This document shows, piece by piece, positions 34,746 through 42,425 of a stretch of 64,000 nucleotides of DNA (positions within the stretch are counted from its first letter, which is position 1; the number at the start of each line of letters is the position of its first letter). The position numbers and the translations under genes were made by a program. Under the pieces are notes generated by a model that was not told the origin of the DNA, made no database searches, and saw only the letters and a list, made by a program, of their open reading frames with translations. The DNA comes from DASSQJ01 sp963772645 (lineage in GTDB: Bacteria > Actinomycetota > Actinomycetes > Actinomycetales > Dermatophilaceae), in contig CAVYYD010000004.1 in the NCBI GenBank assembly GCA_963772645.1, positions 115,841 through 179,840 of the forward strand, read 5' to 3'.

Positions 34746-35226
34746 GCAGCAGCCCGCGCGGGGGCTCACCCACGTCAGGGCCGACGGCACGGCGCACATG
34801 GTCGACGTCTCGGCCAAGGCGGTCACCGCCCGTCGGGCCGAGGCCCGGGGCCGGGTGCTGCTCTCCGCCGAGGCCGTGGCCGCGCTGCGCGACGGCACCG
34901 TGCCCAAGGGTGACGCCCTCGCCGTCGCCCGGATCGCCGGCATCCAGGCGGTCAAGCGCACCCCCGAGCTCGTCCCGCTGGCCCACCCCGTCGCAGTGCA
35001 CGCCGTCGAGGTCGACCTCGAGGTCACCGACGACGGCGTCGCGATCCGCGCCGAGGCCCGTACCGCCGACCGCACCGGGATCGAGATGGAGGCGCTCACC
35101 GCGGTGTCGGTCGCGGCCCTCGCGCTGGTCGACATGGTCAAGGCCGTCGACCGGCATGCCCGGATCACCGACATCCGGGTCACCGCCAAGTCGGGCGGCC
35201 GGTCCGGGGACTGGGCGGAGTCGTGA
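34738..35226 (+). CDS. moaC: Cyclic pyranopterin monophosphate synthase
   Basis: A 162-aa enzyme of molybdenum cofactor synthesis, which together with MoaA turns GTP into cyclic pyranopterin. The conserved HMVDVSAKAVTARRAEARG opens the fold. LAHPVAVHAVEVDLEV and TGIEMEALTAVSVAALALVDMVKAVD follow, including the active-site His, Glu and Asp/Lys residues. GTG 34738 overlaps the end of moeA by 8 nt. Its stop overlaps the mog GTG. The tight overlap indicates one mRNA. Confidence 0.95.
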   Translation: MAEQQPARGLTHVRADGTAHMVDVSAKAVTARRAEARGRVLLSAEAVAALRDGTVPKGDALAVARIAGIQAVKRTPELVPLAHPVAVHAVEVDLEVTDDGVAIRAEARTADRTGIEMEALTAVSVAALALVDMVKAVDRHARITDIRVTAKSGGRSGDWAES

Positions 35227-35726
35227 GTCCGGACGCCCGACCCGACCTGCACGGCCGGCGCGCCGTCGTCGTCACCTGCTCGACCCGGGCCGCGCAGGGG
35301 GTCTACCCGGACCGCGGAGGGGAGCTGCTCGCGGCGACCCTGCGCGAGTGGGGGTGCGAGGTCGCGACCCCGACCGTCGTCCCGGACGGGCCGGCGGTCG
35401 GCCAGGCGCTCGGTGCGGCGCTCGCCACCGGGCCCGACCTCCTCCTCACCACGGGCGGCACCGGGCTCACCCCCACCGACGGCACCCCGGAGGCGACCCG
35501 GCCCTTCCTCGACCGGGAGGTCCCGGGCCTCGCCGAGGCGGTCCGGGCCCGTGGGGTGGCCCAGGGGGTGCCCACGGCGGTGCTCTCCCGCGGCCTGGCC
35601 GGTCTCGCCGGGCGCACGCTGGTGGTCAACCTGCCGGGGTCCACCGGCGGGGTCCGCGACGCGCTGTCGGTGCTGGCCGAGGTGCTGCCGCACGCCCTCG
35701 ACCAGGTCCGTGGAGGGGACCACTGA
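35223..35726 (+). CDS. mog: MogA/MoaB-type molybdopterin adenylyltransferase
   Basis: A 167-aa protein of the MoCF_biosynth fold. It begins RRAVVVTCSTRAAQGVYPDRGGELL, then LLLTTGGTGLTPTDGTPEAT (the T-G-G-T-G nucleotide-binding turn plus the acidic loop), RGVAQGVPTAVLSRG, and VNLPGSTGGVRDAL. It adenylylates molybdopterin before MoeA inserts molybdenum. The GTG start overlaps the moaC stop. No molybdenum transporter or moaA is in the window. Confidence 0.92.
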   Translation: MSPDARPDLHGRRAVVVTCSTRAAQGVYPDRGGELLAATLREWGCEVATPTVVPDGPAVGQALGAALATGPDLLLTTGGTGLTPTDGTPEATRPFLDREVPGLAEAVRARGVAQGVPTAVLSRGLAGLAGRTLVVNLPGSTGGVRDALSVLAEVLPHALDQVRGGDH

Positions 35727-35727
35727 C

Positions 35728-36519
35728 GTGGCCTCGGTGCCGGGGGCGGCTGACGGGGGCCGGCGGACGGGCTGGGGACGGTGGCGCCCGGGCCGCCGCC
35801 CCCGCGACGCCGGTGAGCAGGCGCCGCCGGGCTGGGAGTGGCCGGTCCGGCTCAGTGGCCGGACGCCCACCGGGGTGGACATCCTCCTGCGCCCGCTCGT
35901 CCCGGCGGACGGGCCGGCCTTCCAGAGCGCGCGCCGGGCCAACGCCGCGTGGCTCGAGCCGTGGGACGCGACCGCCCCCGACCCGGACACCCCCGCCCGC
36001 ACGGTGGGCGAGATCGTCGAGATGTACGACGCCGATGCCGCCCTCGGCCGGGCCCTGCCGCTCGTCGTCGAGGTGGAGGGCCGGCTCGTCGGTCAGGTGA
36101 ACGCGGGGACGATCGTCCGCGGTTCCTTCCAGTCCTTCACGGTCGGGTACTGGGTGAGCCGGTCGGTCGCGGGTCGGATGATCGTCCCCACTGCCCTCGC
36201 GCTCGTCGCCGACCACCTCGTCGGTCGGCACGGCCTGCACCGGGTCGAGGTCAACATCCGGCCCGAGAACGCCGCGAGCATCGCGGTCGTCCGCAAGCTC
36301 GGGTTCCGTTCCGAGGGAAGGCGACCGCACTACCTGCACATCGCGGGGGAGTGGCGCGAGCATCTCTCGTTCGCCCTGACGACCGAGGATCTGGGAGCCG
36401 AGTCCTTCATGGACCGGCTCGTCCGGCTCGCCGCACTCGAGCGCCGGGCCCGGCAGACCCAGTCGTCACAGGAGTCACTTGCGCGACACACCGACTCGGG
36501 TCCGAGACGGGACGCGTAG
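35728..36519 (+). CDS. GNAT acetyltransferase, RimJ/RimL-like
   Basis: About 263 aa: a 55-residue Arg/Gly-rich, probably disordered N-terminus, then a GNAT domain with RPLVPADGPAFQSARRANAAWLEPWDAT, VGYWVSRSVAGRMIVPTALAL (a degenerate acetyl-CoA-binding loop) and VNIRPENAASIAVVRKLGFRSEGRRPHYLHIAGEWREHL, typical of ribosomal-protein N-acetyltransferases. The substrate is unproven. GTG 35728 sits 2 nt after the mog stop with GGAGGGG upstream. Its place before sepX/glpR is conserved in Corynebacterium and Streptomyces relatives as I recall them. Confidence 0.85.
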   Translation: MASVPGAADGGRRTGWGRWRPGRRPRDAGEQAPPGWEWPVRLSGRTPTGVDILLRPLVPADGPAFQSARRANAAWLEPWDATAPDPDTPARTVGEIVEMYDADAALGRALPLVVEVEGRLVGQVNAGTIVRGSFQSFTVGYWVSRSVAGRMIVPTALALVADHLVGRHGLHRVEVNIRPENAASIAVVRKLGFRSEGRRPHYLHIAGEWREHLSFALTTEDLGAESFMDRLVRLAALERRARQTQSSQESLARHTDSGPRRDA

Positions 36520-36539
36520 CCGCACCTACCGTCGTACGC

Positions 36540-37634
36540 GTGTGGTCGCCGTCCAGCCTGATCTTCCTCGTCCTTCTCGGGGTGTGGGCTGCGTACTTCC
36601 TCCAGTACTGGATCCGGCGCCGCGACCACCTGGCGACGGCCCGCTCCGTCGAGCAGTTCAGCGAGGCGATGCGAGTGCTCGAGAAGCGCGACGCCACACC
36701 CCGCACCGATCTCTCCGATCCCGAGCACCGGTCGTGGACCATCCACCCGGCGCCCGCTTCCCGCCCTCAGGTGCTCGTCAAGCGGGCGGTCCCCGCGGAA
36801 CCGGCCACGGCGCGCCCCGTCACGATCAGCCAGCCGGTGGCGGAGCCTGCGTGGGCGCGCCCGGCCCCGTTGACTCCCTCGGCCCCCCGCCCGGCCGGTC
36901 CACGCCGCGAGGCACCTGCCGCCTCGGGTGCCCCACGCAGGACGGCGCCGGGCGGGGTGAGCCGGGGCGAGGTGCGGGTGCGCCCGGGCCGGCGGGCGCG
37001 GGTCGCCCTCATGCTCCTCGCCCTCGTTGAGCTCGTCACCATCGGCGTCCTCGTGCCGCTCGGGTCGCTGCCGGGGTGGGCCCTGGCCCCGTCCGTGCTC
37101 GCCCTGGTCCTGTCCTTCGGCTACGTCCGGGCCGGGGTGCGGGCCGAGCAGACCCTGCGCGCTACCCGCCGTCGCGCATCGCAGCCCACCCGGCGCACCG
37201 TCACGGCCAGCGTCCCGACCGTGCGGGCCGTGCCTCGTCGTCCGGCGGCTCCGCCGGCGGCCCCCGAGGAGGCGGGCCCGCTCGCCGACCCGGCGGCGGC
37301 TGGGCCAGCCCAGCGCGAGGTGTCCCCGGACCCGGCCGTGGCCGGGGTCGTCGGCGACGAGGCGCCGGCGGGGGTCCCCACCGAGACGCCGGCGGCGACG
37401 GGAGCTGCGGCCGAGGCGGAGGCCGAGATGGTCGAGGAGATCCACTACGTGCACCTCGTCGACGAGGACGACATCCCGCTCACCTGGGACCCGGTCCCGG
37501 TGCCGCGTCCCACCTACACGATGAAGGCGCGCGCCGAGCGCCCGGAGGTGCCGCCGGCCGAGGTCACACCCAGCCCGGTGCCGGTCGCGCTGGCCGCCGA
37601 CCAGGTCGACGAGCGCCGCGCCGCCGGGGCCTGA
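36540..37634 (+). CDS. Divisome membrane protein SepX/GlpR
   Basis: A 364-aa protein. A first helix at the very N-terminus (SLIFLVLLGVWAAYFLQYW) runs into basic RRRDHLATARSVEQFSEAMRVLEK. A long Pro/Ala linker follows, then two helices (about 157-196), another Pro/Ala linker, and an acidic stretch (EIHYVHLVDEDDIPL) ending in the conserved TWDPVPVPRPTYTMKA. This layout and C-terminal motif are those of SepX (Streptomyces) and GlpR (Corynebacterium), membrane partners of FtsZ-ring proteins. TACCGT ends 7 nt before GTG 36540, so it can be transcribed apart from the upstream genes, probably leaderless. Confidence 0.82.
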   Translation: MWSPSSLIFLVLLGVWAAYFLQYWIRRRDHLATARSVEQFSEAMRVLEKRDATPRTDLSDPEHRSWTIHPAPASRPQVLVKRAVPAEPATARPVTISQPVAEPAWARPAPLTPSAPRPAGPRREAPAASGAPRRTAPGGVSRGEVRVRPGRRARVALMLLALVELVTIGVLVPLGSLPGWALAPSVLALVLSFGYVRAGVRAEQTLRATRRRASQPTRRTVTASVPTVRAVPRRPAAPPAAPEEAGPLADPAAAGPAQREVSPDPAVAGVVGDEAPAGVPTETPAATGAAAEAEAEMVEEIHYVHLVDEDDIPLTWDPVPVPRPTYTMKARAERPEVPPAEVTPSPVPVALAADQVDERRAAGA

Positions 37635-37652
37635 CCCGCCAGACCGTCCGCT

Positions 37653-37673
37653 CCCGGTGAGGGGACCACCGGG
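37653..37673. terminator. Hairpin between convergent genes
   Basis: CCCGGTG (37653-37659) pairs with CACCGGG (37667-37673) over a 7-nt loop, in the 43 bp between the stops of sepX/glpR and the AI-2E-type transporter gene. It can serve both directions. Confidence 0.65.
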
Positions 37674-37677
37674 GCCG

Positions 37678-39006
37678 TCAGCCGCGGCTGTCGCCGTCGG
37701 GCTCGCCCACCGGGGCCCGGCCCTCTGGCCGGTCGACCTCGACGTCGTCGGCTGCCGCGGACCGCTGCTCGATCTGCTCCACCTCGTGCTCGGCCTCCTC
37801 CGCCTGCTCGGGGCCGAGGACGTCGACCGCGGTCCGCCGGGCGGCGGGTGGGATGTCACCGCGGGCCGCGGGCCCGTCGAGCAGGTGGTGGCCGACCGCG
37901 TTGAGCACTGCCACCGTGGGGACCGCGATGAGACCACCGATGATCCCGGCGAGCACGATGCCCGCGGCGATCGCGAGGATGACGGCGAGCGGGTGCAGCC
38001 GCATGGCGCGGCCGATGAGAAGCGGCTGGAGGAGATGGGCCTCGATCTGCTGCACCGCGATGATGATGCCGAGCATGATGAGCGCCTGCACCGGGCCGAG
38101 CGCGACGAGGGCGAGGAGAACGGCGACGGCTCCGGAGATCGTGGCGCCGACGATGGGGATGAAGGCGCCGAAGAAGACGAGCAGGCCGATGCCGGAGGCG
38201 AACGGAACCCCGAGCACGGCGGCGCCGACTCCGATGCCGATCGCGTCGGCGGCCGCGACGAGCACCGTGGCCCTGGCGAAGGCCGAGAGCTGGCCCCACG
38301 CGATGAGGCCGGAGGAGTGCACCCGCTCTCGGGCCGTCCGCGGAAAGAGCCGTACCGTCCAGCCCCAGACCGCGCTGCCGTCGTAGAGGAAGAAGTAGAG
38401 CGTGAACAGGGCGAGGAAGAACCCGGCGACGACGTGCCCGACGGTCAGCCCCGCGGACGCCGCCGTGTCCGCGAGACTGCCCGAGCTCAGCGATGAGCGC
38501 GCCTGGTCCACCCAGTGCTGGAGCTGCACGTCGGTGATGCCGAAGCTGGTGCGGACCCACGCCCGGATCTGGCCGATGCCCTCCGACACCTTGCTCGTGA
38601 TGTCGTCGATCTGGCTGGTCAGCTGGGAGCCGACGAAGGAGATCAGGCCACTGATGACCGCGACGGTCCCGATGACCGTGATGAACGCCGCGAGACCCTT
38701 GGGTACCACCCGCGAGAGCGCTCGGTGGAGGGGGTTGAGCAACGCCGACAAGAGCAGGGCCACGAGGAGGGGGATGACCACCTCGGAGAGCAGGCTCGCC
38801 AGGTAGAGGACCCCGACGACCGCGATCGCGATGACGATGCCGCGCCAGGCCCACTCACTCGCCGTGCGCACGCCCAGCGGCACCGACCACTCCGGGTGCT
38901 GCACGTCCTCGGGCCAGGGACGTGCGTCGTCGACGCCCGTCAGGGTGCGGGGCAGGTCGCTCGGGCCAGGCCCGCGGCGTGCCGGCGCCGGGAGTCGCAG
39001 TCGCAT
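37678..39006 (-). CDS. AI-2E family transporter (YdiK/PerM type)
   Basis: A 442-aa protein with about 8 helices between 55 and 375. The pattern LLSALLNPLHRALSR-VVPKGLAAFITV, a long polar loop (about 128-180), then LFTLYFFLYDGSAVW, FGAFIPIVGATISGAVAVLLAL and AHLLQPLLIGRAMRLHPLAVILA is diagnostic of the family. The C-terminal 60 residues are acidic and disordered. Despite the name, most members have unknown cargo. TAGGCT ends 7 nt before ATG 39006 with no Shine-Dalgarno, so it is probably leaderless. Confidence 0.9.
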   Translation of the reverse strand: MRLRLPAPARRGPGPSDLPRTLTGVDDARPWPEDVQHPEWSVPLGVRTASEWAWRGIVIAIAVVGVLYLASLLSEVVIPLLVALLLSALLNPLHRALSRVVPKGLAAFITVIGTVAVISGLISFVGSQLTSQIDDITSKVSEGIGQIRAWVRTSFGITDVQLQHWVDQARSSLSSGSLADTAASAGLTVGHVVAGFFLALFTLYFFLYDGSAVWGWTVRLFPRTARERVHSSGLIAWGQLSAFARATVLVAAADAIGIGVGAAVLGVPFASGIGLLVFFGAFIPIVGATISGAVAVLLALVALGPVQALIMLGIIIAVQQIEAHLLQPLLIGRAMRLHPLAVILAIAAGIVLAGIIGGLIAVPTVAVLNAVGHHLLDGPAARGDIPPAARRTAVDVLGPEQAEEAEHEVEQIEQRSAAADDVEVDRPEGRAPVGEPDGDSRG

Positions 39007-39104
39007 GGGGGCGAGCCTATGTGGTGGGGGTGACGGGCGGTCGTCGCGGCCCGCAACCCGGTGAGACGGCCCTCATCGACGGTGTTATCGTTGCTCCCGC
39101 ACTC

Positions 39105-39178
<74 letters not shown>

Positions 39179-39186
39179 TTCCGGGG

Positions 39187-39216
39187 ACCCCGTCCGGCGC
39201 GCCGGCCGGGCGGGGT
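39187..39216 (+). terminator. Terminator of tRNA-Ala
   Basis: ACCCCGTCCGGC (39187-39198) and GCCGGGCGGGGT-type sequence (39205-39216) form a roughly 12-bp stem with one T-G wobble, 10 nt after the tRNA, followed by TTGTC. Confidence 0.6.
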
Positions 39217-39231
39217 TGTCTCGTTGCGGGG

Positions 39232-39429
39232 TCACCTCTGTCCGGACCGCGTCATCCGCCGGACCGTCACGACACCGAGGGCGAGCAGGAAGATGCCACC
39301 CAGGGAGACGAGGAGCCACCCGACGAGCCACTCCGCGACGATCCCCAGGGGGTACCCGACGGCGTACGACAGCGCCGCCAGCCCGATCAGCCACGCCTGA
39401 AGCCGGTTCGGTCGCGGGAGGCCGGTCAC
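39232..39429 (-). CDS. Small two-helix membrane protein
   Basis: A 65-aa protein: LQAWLIGLAALSYAVGYPLGIVAEW and LVGWLLVSLGGIFLLALGVVTV are two membrane helices, and the C-terminus is basic (RRMTRSGQR). No family is recognised. GTG 39429 is the only reasonable start. It lies between the tRNA-Ala terminator and the ctaG operon, on the same strand as the latter but separated by about 50 bp. Confidence 0.6.
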   Translation of the reverse strand: MTGLPRPNRLQAWLIGLAALSYAVGYPLGIVAEWLVGWLLVSLGGIFLLALGVVTVRRMTRSGQR

Positions 39430-39481
39430 GCGTTCGCCCGACCCTCACCGGTGAGGGGCGCATGGTGTCGCCGAGGGCGTG

Positions 39482-39886
39482 TCATCGGCCGACCGGTCCG
39501 CGGGGTGGGGGGCCGCCGGGAGGGCTGACGGCGTTGAGCCGGGCGAGGTACTGCTGCCAGGCGAGGAGCTCGGTGTCGCGACCGGCCGGGTGGGCCGCGT
39601 CCTCCGCAGGCGGGGCGTCATCGGCTGCGACGGGCGCGGCGGAGGCGGCCGGCGAGGCGGGCGCGGCTTCGCGGCGCAGGTCCTTCACCAGCTTGTTCCG
39701 GACGTAGACGCCGTAGGCCGCGATGAGCGGCCACTCGAACGCGTAGACCCAGCTCAGGGTGTTTCCGGCGAGGGCCTTGCTCAGTTCGAACCCACCGGCG
39801 GCCAGGCACACCGGGACGGCGACGGCGGCGGCGACGGTGATGCGACGCGCCCTGCGGGAGTTGTCGAGTGAGCCAGCGCTCGGCAT
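39482..39886 (-). CDS. Two-helix membrane protein coupled to ctaG
   Basis: A 134-aa protein. Helices ITVAAAVAVPVCLAAGGFEL and SWVYAFEWPLIAAYGVYV lie in the first half, then KNKLVKD-like basic residues and a Pro/Ala-rich tail ending WQQYLARLNAVSPPGG. Its ATG overlaps the ctaG stop (TGATG), so it is translated with ctaG. It may have a role in oxidase assembly, but only the context says so. I have no family name for it. Confidence 0.65.
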   Translation of the reverse strand: MPSAGSLDNSRRARRITVAAAVAVPVCLAAGGFELSKALAGNTLSWVYAFEWPLIAAYGVYVRNKLVKDLRREAAPASPAASAAPVAADDAPPAEDAAHPAGRDTELLAWQQYLARLNAVSPPGGPPPRGPVGR

Positions 39887-40749
39887 CACGAGAGGCTCGC
39901 TGACTGCTCCGCGGCCAGGGCACGGTCGAGACGGCGCGCCTTGCGTTCTTCGGCCTTCAGCCACACCGACACCGAGAGCGCCACCCAGACCATCTCGACC
40001 AGCATCCCGAGGGACCACATGAGGGCTCCGCCGAGCTGCTGGTCGCTCAGCGGGTCGGGGCCGAACGTCCGGTCGGCCGCGAGGTAGGCGGGGTACATCA
40101 CGCTGCGCGCCGTGTAGATGAAGAAGCCCGTCATGCTCAGGGGGCCCCCCATCAGGAAGAGGGAGAGCACCCGTCCGAGTGGCGGCGGGCCGTGGGGAAC
40201 CGGGTTCGACCCGATGAGGGGGTAGTAGAAGACGAGCGCCACCGTGAAGTACAGCGGGTGCTCCACGAAGTCATGGACCAGCGGGTGCTCGATGGCGTAG
40301 TTGTAGAAGGGCGAGAAGTGAGTCGCCACGACGGTTCCCGCGAACAGGACCCACCCGACGGCCGGCTGCGTGAGCCAGCCGGCCAGCCGGCTTCGCAGGA
40401 TGGGGACGAGCCAGCGACGCCGGACGCGGGGGGAGCTCGCCTCCAGTACGAGGAGTACGGGGGCACCGACGACGATGAGCGGCGCGGCGACCATCGTGAT
40501 GAGGAGGTGCTGGAGCATGTGGGCGGTGAAGAACGTGTCGTCGAGCGCTCCGACCGGGCCCACGACCGCGAACAGTCCGACGAGGACGCCGGTCACGAAG
40601 GCGGCCGTGCGGGCGTCGGTCCACCCCGTGGGCCTGGAGGTACGCACGGAACGCACGCCGACGAGGTACGCAGCGATCGCCATCGCGGCGAGCAGCATCG
40701 GCATGGGAGCGAGCACCCACGCCCCGGCGACGCCGGCCCAGTCCGCCAT
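39886..40749 (-). CDS. ctaG: CtaG-family cytochrome c oxidase assembly protein (Bacillus type)
   Basis: A 287-aa membrane protein with 7 helices. FTAHMLQHLLITMVAAPLIVVGAP carries the conserved H-M-x-x-H of the caa3_CtaG family. THFSPFYNYAIEHPLVHDFVEHPLYF and GPLSMTGFFIY follow, with His-rich loops suited to copper. It is required for building oxidase copper centres. It is divergent from the cupredoxin-oxidase operon, matching that job. TAGTCT ends 6 nt before ATG 40749, so it is probably leaderless. Confidence 0.9.
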   Translation of the reverse strand: MADWAGVAGAWVLAPMPMLLAAMAIAAYLVGVRSVRTSRPTGWTDARTAAFVTGVLVGLFAVVGPVGALDDTFFTAHMLQHLLITMVAAPLIVVGAPVLLVLEASSPRVRRRWLVPILRSRLAGWLTQPAVGWVLFAGTVVATHFSPFYNYAIEHPLVHDFVEHPLYFTVALVFYYPLIGSNPVPHGPPPLGRVLSLFLMGGPLSMTGFFIYTARSVMYPAYLAADRTFGPDPLSDQQLGGALMWSLGMLVEMVWVALSVSVWLKAEERKARRLDRALAAEQSASLS

Positions 40750-40916
40750 GGCCGGAGACTAGCCCTCCTCACCCTGTGACAAAACTGTGTGCTGTATAGC
40801 AACTCTCTACCAATTTTCGCGCCAACCTGGGAAAACACTTGTACTGGGGGTCCCGCAATGCCACCGTGCACCTGTTCGCCAACGTCGGCGACCGGGCGCG
40901 GGAAAGGCAGGGTCCC

Positions 40917-41603
40917 ATGCGGAGTCTCGTCGGAGTGGGTGCCACGGTCATTGCCGGCGCCGTCGCGCTCGGAGTCACCGGAACCGCCGTGTCCAAGGCG
41001 CAGACCGATCCCCCGCCGTTGGTCGCGGTCGTCCGGGGCACCGCGCAGACGGCTCAGGGGTCGGTGCCACACGCCTTCCTCGAGCTCCAGACCTGGCCCG
41101 ACAGCATGGCGGGCCCGCACGGCGCGGACGGTGGTGCGCACCCGGACTGGGTCACCTACGGACCGTCGACCAACCTGGTCCTGCCGGCGCACAGCCTGGT
41201 GACCATCACCATCAAGCAGTACGACACGGGCGAGGAGATCACGAACCACTACTTCGCCGAGGTGCACGGCACGGCGGACGGCACCGAGACCGTCGACGGC
41301 AAGGTCGTGACGGGGGTCGACCCCACGGCGATCGGGCACACCTTCACCCTGCACAGCCTCGCCCAGAACGGCCAGGACGAGCTCTTCGTCAACGCCCCGC
41401 TCCCTGCCGTGGCGGACGACGCGCCGGCGCTCGAGAACGGCTACCCCCAGCCGCACGTCGTCACGTTCTCCTTCCTCACCAAGGGGCCCGGGGAGTACGT
41501 CTTCAACTGCGAGTTCCCCTGCGGTGACGGCACCTACGCCAAGTTCGGTGACGCGATGTCCACACGGGGCTACATGTCCGGCACCGTGACGGTGAAGGCG
41601 TGA
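40917..41603 (+). CDS. Exported cupredoxin-like protein heading the oxidase operon
   Basis: A 228-aa protein with a hydrophobic signal segment (VGVGATVIAGAVALGVTG) and a beta-rich body. HSLVTITIKQYDTGEEITNHYF gives a His candidate. HVVTFSFLTKGPGEYVFNCEFPCGDG has two Cys in C-x3-C, as in CuA or type-1 copper sites, and AMSTRGYMSG supplies possible Met ligands. The usual C-x3-C-x3-H-x2-M spacing is not kept. It is likely a copper or electron carrier outside the membrane. ATG 40917 follows GGAAAGG; a TTG at 40839 would bury the signal. Its stop overlaps the subunit II GTG. Confidence 0.7.
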   Translation: MRSLVGVGATVIAGAVALGVTGTAVSKAQTDPPPLVAVVRGTAQTAQGSVPHAFLELQTWPDSMAGPHGADGGAHPDWVTYGPSTNLVLPAHSLVTITIKQYDTGEEITNHYFAEVHGTADGTETVDGKVVTGVDPTAIGHTFTLHSLAQNGQDELFVNAPLPAVADDAPALENGYPQPHVVTFSFLTKGPGEYVFNCEFPCGDGTYAKFGDAMSTRGYMSGTVTVKA

Positions 41604-42394
41604 GCGCCCCGGAACCGGTCGCGGTCCCCGCCGCCGGCGCCGCGCCTGACGTGCCGGTCTGGCGGCGGCCAGCTGCGCGGCCGGTCATCGCGATCTGGGC
41701 GGTCCTCACCATCCTGCTCCTGCTCTTCGCGCCCGTGCCCGCGCGGCTGATGGGGGCGCCGGCGTCCCCGACGATGCGCGAGATCGAGACGACGGTGACG
41801 TGGTTCACCGCCCTGTCGGCCCCTGTTGCCGCCCTGGTGTGGGCGGTCCTCATCTACTCGCTCCTCCGCTGGCGGCACCGGGGTTCGCAGCCGCCGCCCG
41901 AGGACGGGTACGCCGTCCGGGACAACCCTCGGGTCTTCACCGTCTGGGTGGTCGGATCCGCGATCCTCTGCCTCGTCGTGCTCATCTGGGGCCTCGTGGT
42001 CATCGCCCCGAGGAACGCCGAGGCGAACCCTGCCCAGGCGCCGGTCGTCGTGGAGGTCACCGGCCAGCAGTGGGCATGGAACTTCACCTATCCGCGCGAG
42101 CAGGGGAAGACTGCGTCGGAGCTCTACCTGCCTGTGGGCCGGCCCGTCACCTTCGTGGTGACCTCGAAGGACGTCGTCCACTCCTTCTGGATCATCCAGA
42201 TGGGGGTCAAGGTCGACGCCAACCCCGGTGAGAAGACGACGGCCACCGTCACGCCGACCCAGGTCGGGACGTTCACCGTGCGCTGTGCCGAGCTGTGCGG
42301 GCTGTACCACTCGTACATGCAGACGACCGTGCACGTCGTCAGCGAGGCGGACTTCAACGCCTGGCTCCTCAACCCTGCGACGGCAAGCGCATGA
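41600..42394 (+). CDS. ctaC: Cytochrome c oxidase subunit II
   Basis: A 264-aa protein with an Ala/Pro-rich head, two or three helices (about 30-52, 67-90, 107-131), and a CuA domain. The CuA ligands are complete: His in KDVVHSFWI, and C-A-E-L-C-G-L-Y-H-S-Y-M with both Cys, His and Met. QQWAWNFTYP is the conserved aromatic electron-entry patch. It accepts electrons from a cytochrome c or the cupredoxin. There is no fused heme c domain. The GTG start overlaps the cupredoxin stop (GTGA). Confidence 0.93.
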   Translation: MSAPEPVAVPAAGAAPDVPVWRRPAARPVIAIWAVLTILLLLFAPVPARLMGAPASPTMREIETTVTWFTALSAPVAALVWAVLIYSLLRWRHRGSQPPPEDGYAVRDNPRVFTVWVVGSAILCLVVLIWGLVVIAPRNAEANPAQAPVVVEVTGQQWAWNFTYPREQGKTASELYLPVGRPVTFVVTSKDVVHSFWIIQMGVKVDANPGEKTTATVTPTQVGTFTVRCAELCGLYHSYMQTTVHVVSEADFNAWLLNPATASA

Positions 42395-42425
42395 ACCCCT
42401 CTCGCCCGGCTCCCAGGAGGTCCCG

